Positions 1 through 6,558 of a DNA stretch of 64,000 nucleotides are shown in pieces. Numbering within the stretch: position 1 is the stretch's first letter; every line of letters starts with the position of its first letter. Position numbers and translations under genes: made by a program. The notes beneath the pieces were generated by a model. That model did not search any database, was not told the origin of the DNA, and saw only the letters and a program-made list of their open reading frames with translations. The DNA comes from Paenibacillus sp. L3-i20 (lineage in GTDB: Bacteria > Bacillota > Bacilli > Paenibacillales > Paenibacillaceae): positions 1,514,975 to 1,578,974 of the forward strand of contig NZ_BQME02000001.1 of assembly GCF_022180385.2 (NCBI RefSeq), in the 5' to 3' direction.

Positions 1-198
1 CCAAATTGGTGTTTGACTTGCTCATTACTTATATTGCTTTTTCATTACATCCGTTAGGATGAATGAGGCAGTTTCGCTCGTTGTTCAGTTTTCAAAGATC
101 AATCTTTTCTTTCGTGTTTCTTGCGTGTTTCTTGCGTGTCTGCCGTTTGTTTCAGCGGCGACTTAGATAATATATCATGGATGCCTAGAGGAATGCAA
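1..198 (-). promoter_or_regulatory. rRNA operon promoter and 16S leader
   Basis: Read on the minus strand, a TTGCAT box (198-193), an 18-bp spacer and TATATT (174-169) form a sigma-A-like promoter. The downstream leader has tandem copies of a short TTGCGTGTTTC-like unit (about 110-140) and then GATCTTTGAAAACTGAAC (about 92-109), the boxA-like antitermination segment typical of Firmicute rRNA leaders. The leader runs to position 1 as ...CCAATTTGG. In this group that is the base context immediately before the 16S 5' end (AGAGTTTGATCC), so the 16S gene should start just beyond the left edge. The motifs are seen; the gene outside the window is inferred. Confidence 0.75.
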
Positions 199-400
199 GC
201 TTTTTACGAAAAAGATTTTCAAAGAAATATCCCTTCTACTATATATACAAATAAATAGATGTCATCATGTTGTCTATTTAATAGAATACAAAAGAAATCG
301 TTACTATGAGATATTGAATGATGAGGCTTGAGCTTAGTCAACTCTTAAGAATCTAATGAATATCGAGCAAACTGGTCTTACTACGTAGTTGGGGGATACT

Positions 401-703
401 ATGGAAAACTTAAATGGCCGAGAGATTAATGTTAAATACCCTCCTCACTCTTAATCTTACGCCTTAAGCGGTGGCATTGTTGACGATTACCAGGCACTCT
501 AGAACAACATTAATTAAGGATATTTTAATGACGAAAATATAATGTTCATCCAGGCAGGTAATTATAAAATATCCAAACCATTATAACTATGGGACATCAT
601 GAGGTTATCCGGAACGGGGCAAGCGTATGGATATCCTAATAAAGGCACACGTTTTTTCAAGCTGGGCTCATGTACGTTCGCTAACGTTGCAAAATCCTCC
701 TAG
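401..703 (+). pseudogene. relic of a right-handed beta-helix (pectate-lyase-superfamily) protein
   Basis: From an ATG at 401, preceded by a GGGGG stretch, one reading frame runs with stops at 452, 500, 515, 584 and 701. Between the stops it reads MENLNGREINVKYPP, then GGIVDDYQAL, then NIMFIQAGNYKISKPL, then MRLSGTGQAYGYPNKG. That is the start of the Pectate_lyase_3 / tailspike-type fold: DD-x-xAL, then a PxGxYxIxxPLxL-like strand, then the RLxGxG turn. Frame is kept and only nonsense changes interrupt it, so this is an old inactivated gene, possibly a polysaccharide lyase or depolymerase belonging to the nearby exopolysaccharide genes. Nothing beyond about 703 can be recognised, so the C-terminal part is gone. 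The family assignment is by motif only. Confidence 0.5.
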
Positions 704-902
704 GCGTATCTAAACCGTTGATGTCGATAGGAAAACCCGCATCTAAGATGATTTGCATAGGTGTTTTTCCCGACTCTTCCCTGATACGTGTTTTAATTAG
801 GTTTTTTCTCTAATAATTGTTTCTTTAGCTCTGTGAAACTTTTCTTTGATTTTCTTCATAATCTGCAACTTCACTCAATCTCAGTTACTATAATTAAAAT
901 AA

Positions 903-948
903 AAACCCGCAAGGCGTCACTTTTTTCAGAGCGCCCATCTTACGGGTT
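903..948 (-). terminator. terminator after the acyltransferase gene
   Basis: AACCCG (904-909) pairs with CGGGTT (943-948) around an imperfect inner stem (AAG/CTT, GCG/CGC). On the minus strand it is followed by TTTTTATTTT, and it lies 10 nt past the acyltransferase stop codon. Confidence 0.7.
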
Positions 949-957
949 ACAGTTCAT

Positions 958-1989
958 TTAGACCTTTTGGGACAGCTCTTTTTGAATTACACTTTTATTG
1001 ATTTGATTATTTTTGCCTACCAGAATAGGTAAATATTTATTAGTAATTTTAACAAATATAGTTGAAATTAAGACGGTAATCGATACGAAGACACAACCCA
1101 TTAGAGCGGACTTGATAAATGGTAGGTCAGCAGCGAATGGGATTAGGTATTGAAGCAAATTAAATATCATAGTGTGAAGCAACAGCAATAATAACGTATT
1201 CATACCTACAAACTGAAGTATGAGGTTTTTATTAATAAGCTTTGAAATCGTGAGTACTAATCCAATCCCTGAAAAGGCTGCTATATAGAATAAAACGTAG
1301 TTACCATATTGGTTTGAAAAAAGATCTATATTATTGTTAGACATGCCGACTACAAAAGTTAAAAGAAAATACAAAGGTAGCAGGTAGGGACGAGTTATCT
1401 TATTAAGGAGACCGTCTATATTTTTTATAGAGTAGCCAAGTCCAAAAAAAATAATGACAACTAGTGCTGCGTCTATATTCCAAACTAGAGGTTTGTTATA
1501 AAACGCGACGATTCCGACACCAATTATTGAGAGGAATGCAGAAGAAGCAATGATTTTCACAAGAGAGTGTTGGTATCGTCTTAATATTATATAAAAAATC
1601 AACTCAGTTATAAAAAGACAACTAATAAACCATAAGGTCCCAGTTCCGAAAACATTTCTGATTGACAAGACAATCCCGATTATCCTAGTTGGTAACCCTA
1701 TGGGATCAGGGTTACCAACGAAACCTATAACAAAAAACCATATAGTCAAAATAATCGAAAGACCAAAGTAAGGTATTATTAGAGAAAAAAACTTTTTGTT
1801 AAGAAATGTCTTAAAGCTAGGATATTTTGAAATCGAAAAAAGCAGACCTGATAGAAAGAAAAACAAAGGAACATGGAAAGTATAAATAAACTTTGATAAA
1901 TCTTGTGGGATTGGAACATGCCCAAACATTACTAGAAGCATGCCTATTCCCTTTGCTAGGTCGATCCATTCAATCCTATTTTGTGTCAA
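958..1989 (-). CDS. acyltransferase 3 family membrane protein
   Basis: This is a multi-pass membrane acyltransferase of the acyltransferase-3 (OafA/WecH-like) family, which transfers acetyl or other acyl groups to cell-surface polysaccharide. The N-terminus has the family signature: RIEWIDLAKGIGMLLVMFGH carries the catalytic-type His, followed by FIYTFHVPLFFFLSG. About ten hydrophobic segments follow, and the length of about 343 residues is normal. The start chosen is the TTG at 1989 (LTQNRIEW), which has AGAGG seven bases upstream. The upstream TTG at 2019 has no Shine-Dalgarno. It lies at the end of the exopolysaccharide island with its own terminator, so O-acylation of the secreted polymer is the likely role. 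The acceptor is unknown. Confidence 0.8.
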   Translation of the reverse strand: MTQNRIEWIDLAKGIGMLLVMFGHVPIPQDLSKFIYTFHVPLFFFLSGLLFSISKYPSFKTFLNKKFFSLIIPYFGLSIILTIWFFVIGFVGNPDPIGLPTRIIGIVLSIRNVFGTGTLWFISCLFITELIFYIILRRYQHSLVKIIASSAFLSIIGVGIVAFYNKPLVWNIDAALVVIIFFGLGYSIKNIDGLLNKITRPYLLPLYFLLTFVVGMSNNNIDLFSNQYGNYVLFYIAAFSGIGLVLTISKLINKNLILQFVGMNTLLLLLLHTMIFNLLQYLIPFAADLPFIKSALMGCVFVSITVLISTIFVKITNKYLPILVGKNNQINKSVIQKELSQKV

Positions 1990-2440
1990 CGTATATCCTC
2001 TTTTCCTAATTGAGTTCAAATATATATGTAATTATAATATTGATATCCTATAAACACCATACAAATATTAAGATGATAGGACCATACTGCATATTAAATA
2101 TTTCGAAAAGATACCGTTTCGAGTTCTCTTTGAAATGATATTTTTTATTGAGTTGCGTTATGAAAGATTTCGTTTACATGACCAAATACCCTCTTAGGCC
2201 CACAACAACTCATTATGTTCTCTGCTGCTGCTTATTTCGACAGGTTTCGGCAAAGAATTGCTCTATCACTTCTACTATACTTTCGATTTCATATTGCTTT
2301 GCTAGATTACTATGGTAATATATAACCATATAAACTTATGACTACTAATATTCCCTTATCCAAATGTAAGAATCTCTACGATAAGCTTTACTATTATATT
2401 GACTTTATAAGCTGATCTAGTTGACCGATCATTCATGTAG
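1990..2440. other. about 450 bp without a recognisable gene
   Basis: This A+T-rich spacer lies between the divergent acyltransferase and transglutaminase-like genes. On the minus strand one frame reads NLAKQYEIESIVEVIEQFF (about 2310-2254) and looks protein-like, but it is bounded by stops and I cannot assign it to a family. It may be a further relic. No RNA gene, IS end or strong hairpin was seen. Confidence 0.4.
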
Positions 2441-2443
2441 GAC

Positions 2444-2471
2444 TTTAACGAACAAATAATAGTCATATAAA
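2444..2471 (+). promoter_or_regulatory. possible promoter of the riboswitch transcript
   Basis: TTTAAC (2444-2449) and TATAAA (2466-2471) with a 16-bp spacer would start transcription around 2478, just before the riboswitch aptamer. The -35 box is weak; the assignment rests mainly on position. Confidence 0.3.
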
Positions 2472-2492
2472 GAACGATATCTCTTAAACTCA

Positions 2493-2576
2493 TCACGATA
2501 ATGGCAAACCTATCGAAAGGTAGGGACGCAAAGCTATAGGGCCTTCTATTAAGATGGCAGCCTGGCCACCGAAAGG
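2493..2576 (+). promoter_or_regulatory. cyclic di-GMP-I (GEMM-I) riboswitch
   Basis: The block shows the GEMM-I landmarks in order: CACGATAATGGCAAACC, a P2 stem CCTATC-GAAA-GGTAGG closed by the GAAA tetraloop, the invariant GGGACGCAAAGC, GGGCC, and the right arm ATGGCAGCC-TGGCCACCG-AAAGG with its tetraloop-receptor side. The 3' end runs into the AAAGGAG Shine-Dalgarno (2572-2578) of the transglutaminase-like gene, whose ATG is at 2587. No terminator hairpin with a T-run separates aptamer and gene, so control is most simply translational (SD access). The class is recognised by consensus. Whether ligand turns expression on or off cannot be told from sequence. Confidence 0.92.
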
Positions 2577-2586
2577 AGTTTTTATT

Positions 2587-3393
2587 ATGCGCTCAGCTCT
2601 TATTATCCTCTTCAACGTCTTTCTTCTATTTAGTTCCGTAAGCTATGTTCATGCTACATCTAGCACGTCTGATTCTTGGATAGACACATCGAAATTGTTA
2701 CATGGTGTTATAACCATAACTTATCCGACCAAACCTAATGTGAAAACTAAAATAAGGATAGAAAAAGGTAAGCAGTTTTATATGTACAATCTTACAAACG
2801 ATTCAACGGCAACCACCTTTCCACTCCAACTAGGCAATGGTGAATACAAAGTTATGATTTTAGAGCATGTGTCTGAAAAATCCTATAAAATCAAAAAAAA
2901 TGTAACAATTAAACTTAATCTTAAGGATGAAAAGGTTGTTTACTTAAATTCCATTCAAAATGTAAATTGGTCAAGCACAGATGAATCTATTTTTTTAGCA
3001 AAGCAACTCGTGAAGGGTAAAAAATCAAATTTAGAAAAGGCTAAAGTCGTTTATGATTACATAATCTCGAATATAGATTATGACTACAAATTAGCAGAAG
3101 AAGTAACAAATGATTATTTACCTGACATTAATCGAACCTTTCTCGCGAAAAAAGATATTTGCTACGGTTACGCTGCACTCTATGCAGCAATGCTTCGCAG
3201 TCTGGGTATCCCTGCTAAGCTTGTAATGGGCGAATCAGACTATGTAGATGTCTATCATGCTTGGAACGAGGTTTTTATTGACGGCGAATGGGTGATCATT
3301 GATACAACGGTCGACGCAGGCAATAAGAGTAATATACAAAAGAACAACTTCATTAAAGAAAGCTACAAATATCAGCCAGTAAAGATATACTAA
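2587..3393 (+). CDS. secreted transglutaminase-like domain protein under c-di-GMP riboswitch
   Basis: The 268-residue product has a signal peptide (MRSALIILFNVFLLFSS ending near VHATSS), then a beta-rich region of about 110 residues. A C-terminal transglutaminase-like (papain-fold) domain carries a Cys-His-Asp triad: Cys in KDICYGYAALYAAMLR, His in VYHAWNEVF, Asp in VIIDTTVDAG. Such proteins act outside the membrane as protein crosslinkers, peptidases or amide-cleaving enzymes; the substrate here is unknown. An ATG at 2554 is in frame but lies inside the riboswitch, so the ATG at 2587, with AAAGGAG eight bases upstream, is taken as the start. Riboswitch control and the neighbouring polysaccharide genes suggest a matrix or cell-surface role. 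The fold call is firm, the function inferred. Confidence 0.88.
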   Translation: MRSALIILFNVFLLFSSVSYVHATSSTSDSWIDTSKLLHGVITITYPTKPNVKTKIRIEKGKQFYMYNLTNDSTATTFPLQLGNGEYKVMILEHVSEKSYKIKKNVTIKLNLKDEKVVYLNSIQNVNWSSTDESIFLAKQLVKGKKSNLEKAKVVYDYIISNIDYDYKLAEEVTNDYLPDINRTFLAKKDICYGYAALYAAMLRSLGIPAKLVMGESDYVDVYHAWNEVFIDGEWVIIDTTVDAGNKSNIQKNNFIKESYKYQPVKIY

Positions 3394-3408
3394 GTAACAA
3401 TAGCAAAG

Positions 3409-3457
3409 AAAACTCCCTTGATTCCGCTACAGATCGTAGTGAATTGCGGGAGTTTTT
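3409..3457 (+). terminator. terminator after the transglutaminase-like gene
   Basis: AAACTCCC (3410-3417) pairs with GGGAGTTT (3448-3455), with an inner GCTAC/GTAG helix, followed by TTTTCTTT on the plus strand. Confidence 0.75.
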
Positions 3458-3634
3458 CTTTATTAAGCTATGAAAATCAAAGATGAACACAGATGGTATT
3501 GGTAAAAGTATATTATACACAGTCGATACGTACATTTTAAATCCAGTATAAAGATAGCTGGGTAATCGAAAAGAAGAAGACATTACAATTATCGCGATTA
3601 TTATTGCCCTTCTGCTTATTAACAGATAGCTAAA

Positions 3635-3660
3635 AACCCCTGACCAATACGTCAGGGGTT
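3635..3660 (-). terminator. terminator after the stalk-domain protein gene
   Basis: A perfect AACCCCTGAC / GTCAGGGGTT stem with a 6-nt loop is followed on the minus strand by TTTTTAGC. It lies five bases past the stop of the gene ending at 3666. Confidence 0.9.
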
Positions 3661-3665
3661 ACTAA

Positions 3666-4646
3666 TTATTTCAAAAGTTTTTCGGCGATTTCTTTTCCCG
3701 TTTTTAGATCAGCTTCAAACTTCGCTCGATATTCAGCAATAATAGCTGTCCTATAACCGTTTGACGATAGTTGGCTCGATACATCTGATACAATTGTTTC
3801 GAATTTTTTAGTACAACTATCTACTTCGTTCGTTATTTTTGCAAGTAACTGTTTCTTTGCTTCTTCATCTTTTCCTTCATGTTTCAATACCATGTCCATC
3901 AGTGAAGTCTCACAACTCGACCGAAGAGCTTCTAGTTTCGTTAATGCACTACTAGTAATTTGCTCATAAGTTGGCTTAACAGCCCCAGGGGTACCACCAG
4001 GTACAGTACCGGGGTTCGTTACAGTACCGCCAGTTCCTCCTTCGCCTGTTCCTGAGCCGCCTTCCTCTTTTTCTCCAAATTGCTCTCGATATGCGGCCGA
4101 TTCACTTTTAACTGTTTTTGTTGCTTGATCCCACGTGATCTCTGCTCCCGTGGCTTCTGCGAGAAAACGTAGTGGTACGTAGATAGAGCCATTATGGCTA
4201 TATAGCGACTGTCCTACAGGTAACGCCTTTTCTTTTCCTTCAAATATAAGCTTTACTTTCTTAGGAGTGATAGTGATTGTCTCATTATTTTTGGGCTTGA
4301 CATCAACGCCGGTAGCCAGTTGAAGAAGTTTCTTTAGTTCAATTAACTCCTTTTCCGTCGGCTCTTTAACTGTCACAACGTTTTTTGTGCCATTCCACAG
4401 TACTTGCTTCAACAACGCGTATGACATATAACGAATCGGTACATAAGTGGACCCTTTATAAATAAAAGAATGCTGACCTTTTGGTAGAGAGAGTTGTTCT
4501 CCGTCAAAGATCATCTGAATGGGCTGCGACTTTACTTTTATTGCTTGAGAATTACTCGTAGATTTTGCGGCAGTCGCACTTAGAGGTGTTAGAGCAATCA
4601 ATAATCCTACTAAAAGTATAACAAATGATTTTTTGCTAAGTTTCAT
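3666..4646 (-). CDS. secreted protein with two copper-amine-oxidase-N stalk domains
   Basis: This 326-residue product has a signal peptide (MKLSKKSFVILLVGLLIALTP, cleavage near ATAAKS). It has two copies of the stalk (copper amine oxidase N-terminal-like) domain, each with VPIRYMSYAL or VPLRFLAEATG followed by a WD/WN-x-x-T-K-x-V strand (about residues 40-95 and 128-182). A Gly/Pro/Thr-rich linker follows (about 193-222), then a helical C-terminal domain (about 225-326). The stalk domain is a surface-display module and does not imply amine oxidase activity. The C-terminal domain, with LRSSCETSL and a second Cys at VDSCTKKF, resembles that of the protein encoded immediately upstream. The two genes (55 bp apart) probably form one operon ending at the hairpin at 3635. 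Function unknown. Confidence 0.75.
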   Translation of the reverse strand: MKLSKKSFVILLVGLLIALTPLSATAAKSTSNSQAIKVKSQPIQMIFDGEQLSLPKGQHSFIYKGSTYVPIRYMSYALLKQVLWNGTKNVVTVKEPTEKELIELKKLLQLATGVDVKPKNNETITITPKKVKLIFEGKEKALPVGQSLYSHNGSIYVPLRFLAEATGAEITWDQATKTVKSESAAYREQFGEKEEGGSGTGEGGTGGTVTNPGTVPGGTPGAVKPTYEQITSSALTKLEALRSSCETSLMDMVLKHEGKDEEAKKQLLAKITNEVDSCTKKFETIVSDVSSQLSSNGYRTAIIAEYRAKFEADLKTGKEIAEKLLK

Positions 4647-4701
4647 AATCTGTTTACGTCCTTTCTAAGATACACTTTATTAAAAGATCCCTTACACAGC
4701 A

Positions 4702-5505
4702 TTACTCTAATGCTTCTGCAATTTTTCCAAGAGCGTTTGATCTTGCTTTAGACTTCTCACTTTCATACTCAGTAGCCCAATCAGGTAAGGGCAGTTCTTT
4801 GATGCCTGCAGCACTATATTGCGCCTCTGCATCCCCAAGTAATGCAGCAAATTTCTCGTCGCATTCCATCTCAGCGGTCATAACCTTTGTTAAAAATTTC
4901 TCCTGAATCGTATCAAGCGCCGCATCTTTATCCGCTTTAATATCCGCCACGATTTGACTTACCAAACTATTGCTTGAGGTCGTACATGCACTTCTTAATT
5001 GTGTCATCTTTTTATTGATAGATGTATCAATATTCTTCTTCAGCTTCTCTTTCTCTGCTTTAGAAAGCGGTTTAGCAGTAGGCGTTTTAACTGTTTCCTT
5101 CGGAGGAGAAGTTGGCTTTGGCTTCTGACCATCCTTAGGTGTTGATGTCGGCTTTGGTGTAGGTTTTGGTGTTATTGTAGGCTTTGGTGTTGGTGTTGGC
5201 GTCGTTGTGGAATCTGGCTTCTTACTTGTAGATGGCTTGTCCGATGGTATAGCAGTACTTTCTGGCTGCGTACTTACTTCTGTATCAGGCTCATCAGAAG
5301 GCTTAACTTCACCAGTACTATCAGGCTCTTGGCCATTTTCACTCTCCGGTTTCTTCTCTTGCGATCCTTCAGCCACTTCAATTCGCTTATTGAGATCGTT
5401 CACTTTATTCCACTTGGAATAAAGGGTCATGCTTCCAAAAATTACACTTGCAGCAACCAATAAAGTACCAACAGTAATTAAGATTGTTTTTTTCTTATTG
5501 TTCAT
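4702..5505 (-). CDS. membrane-anchored Pro/Thr-rich protein with two-cysteine helical domain
   Basis: This is a 267-residue protein with an uncleaved-looking N-terminal anchor (KKKTILITVGTLLVAASVIFG). It has a short coiled segment and a long linker of Glu/Pro/Ser/Thr with repeated KPT(P/I) units (about residues 50-145). A helical C-terminal domain follows (about 150-267), with LRSACTTSS and a second Cys in TAEMECDEKF. The domain aligns by eye with the C-terminal domain of the downstream stalk-domain protein: same Cys spacing pattern, an LRSxC motif, and a final Ala/Lys/Glu helix. The start is placed at the ATG at 5505, the third codon of the longer frame, because a short upstream ORF ends in TGATG over it; the ATG at 5511 is the alternative. 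The role is not known; a wall-spanning sensor or scaffold is conceivable but unsupported. Confidence 0.7.
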   Translation of the reverse strand: MNNKKKTILITVGTLLVAASVIFGSMTLYSKWNKVNDLNKRIEVAEGSQEKKPESENGQEPDSTGEVKPSDEPDTEVSTQPESTAIPSDKPSTSKKPDSTTTPTPTPKPTITPKPTPKPTSTPKDGQKPKPTSPPKETVKTPTAKPLSKAEKEKLKKNIDTSINKKMTQLRSACTTSSNSLVSQIVADIKADKDAALDTIQEKFLTKVMTAEMECDEKFAALLGDAEAQYSAAGIKELPLPDWATEYESEKSKARSNALGKIAEALE

Positions 5506-5543
5506 CAACATGTTTTCATGCGCAATGGGAGAATTGATCCCAT
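5505..5543 (-). other. possible 12-codon leader ORF overlapping the next start
   Basis: AAAGGAG (5561-5555) precedes ATG at 5543. The frame encodes MGSILPLRMKTC and ends in TGA, which overlaps the downstream ATG as TGATG. An inverted repeat AATGGGA/TCCCATT (5524-5544) covers its start. The only proper Shine-Dalgarno here belongs to this mini-ORF, so the downstream protein may depend on translational coupling. This is speculative. Confidence 0.25.
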
Positions 5544-5580
5544 TTACATGATTCTCCTTTGAATGTTTTTTTAAAAAATA

Positions 5581-5614
5581 TGCTGACGCTTTATCGATAG
5601 AATTAGCGTCAGCA
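5581..5614 (-). terminator. terminator-like hairpin downstream of decayed DNA
   Basis: TGCTGACGCT (5581-5590) pairs perfectly with AGCGTCAGCA (5605-5614). On the minus strand it is followed by TATTTTTTAAAAAAAC. It could end the exopolysaccharide transcript, whose last intact gene stops at 6559, or belong to a lost gene. Confidence 0.6.
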
Positions 5615-6059
5615 ATAGTAGATTGTTTTTAATATGTATTACTTTATTTCGGCTAACTATTAGTGGACGCCTGAAAGTGAAAAGCTAGTATTCTCTTATG
5701 ACGATTAATCGTCAAATAAAGTTTCACCTGCATCATATCTTCGATAAAACCATCAGGTAACTTCTCATAGTAATCTAAGCATAACTAAATGTCATCTACG
5801 AGCAATATAATTCTATTGACATATGATTTTCATCCGAATTTCACATACCCCTAGACAGAAGGTACGAAATTCGGGAACTAGCTGGTATACTCTGCGCTCA
5901 TCGAGTTTAATCCCTAACTTTACGCAACAATTTTTCAATGATTTTGCCCTTGTCGTATGGGTTATGTAGGTAGTTTTCTTATTAACTATATTAACAAAGT
6001 GTGGGAACTAAGTATAGGGATATTTGCTTTATATTATTAGGTTCATTTAGCCTATAATA
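5615..6059. other. about 445 bp of A+T-rich DNA without an intact gene
   Basis: No open frame of length is present. On the minus strand, frames with protein-like stretches appear, such as KLGIKLDERRVYQLVPEF (about 5935-5880) and YYEKLPDGFIEDMMQVKLYL (about 5785-5725). Both are cut by stops and I cannot assign them. They are probably decayed coding sequence continuing from the galE relic on the right. Confidence 0.4.
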
Positions 6060-6365
6060 TTTCATTATAAGGAATGCTCCTACCTGATACATTCTCAAAT
6101 GCATGTAGCATTTCCAATACTATAACCCCTACTAGTACCCTGATAATATACTTCAGTACCTTGTATATTTATCAAATGCTCTCAAATGTCTAATAACTAA
6201 ATCTATCACATGAATGTAATCCCTCACCCATTATTCTGATAATAATTTAGCGGTATCCCAACCGACTTACTAACTACCCTATATCCCGCAAAATGGATAA
6301 ATTCATTTATTAGCGCAAGTGTAATTTCCAGTGTAACCTACTCCTCCAGTAACTAGTATGACCAT
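6060..6365 (-). pseudogene. galE: galE relic (UDP-glucose 4-epimerase), internally deleted
   Basis: On the minus strand an ATG at 6365 begins MVILVTGGVGYTGNYTC, the Rossmann N-terminus of GalE (usual form M-x-ILVTGGAGYIGSHT). The frame then stops, and after a short stretch it resumes in the last third of the enzyme: RDYIHVIDLVIRHLRAFDKY (about 6215-6160), GTSRGYSI, and, one frame over, MLHAFENVSGRSIPYNEIL. These match the GalE sequence VRDYIHVxDLAxGH...NLGxGxGYSVxEMxxAFExxSGxxIPY. About half the gene is missing (normal length about 330 codons), and stops and a frameshift interrupt the rest. It lies just downstream of the flippase gene, so it was probably the last gene of the polysaccharide operon. 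Confidence 0.7.
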
Positions 6366-6558
6366 ATCAATATACCTTTCGATTCTATGCAAATTATATC
6401 ACGTAATAAATTGAACTATACGAATGAGCTAACCTTATCTCCTACTATAGCAGTCATAATTTACTAATCGAAACGGCTATAAACATATACATGTAATATT
6501 TACATCAATAATACATAGATCTCCACTTGCCTCCGGACATACCACTAACGTATCTATT

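Noticed and set aside
110-145. Tandem TTGCGTGTTTC motif near the left edge considered as a mobile repeat
   Set aside because: It falls inside an rRNA operon leader where such short repeats are common.
2200-2320. Minus-strand stretch NLAKQYEIESIVEVIEQFF considered as a glycosyltransferase or transposase remnant
   Set aside because: No motif specific to either family could be found; left as unassigned.
2554-2586. Upstream ATG giving an 11-residue longer transglutaminase-like protein
   Set aside because: The codons lie inside the c-di-GMP riboswitch, there is no ribosome site before it, and the extension would spoil the signal peptide.
5120-5210. Repeated TTTGGTGTTGG-like motif suggestive of a tandem repeat or CRISPR
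   Set aside because: It is the codon pattern of a Thr/Pro/Lys linker (KPTPTPK units) in a coding gene; no spacers or palindromic repeats.
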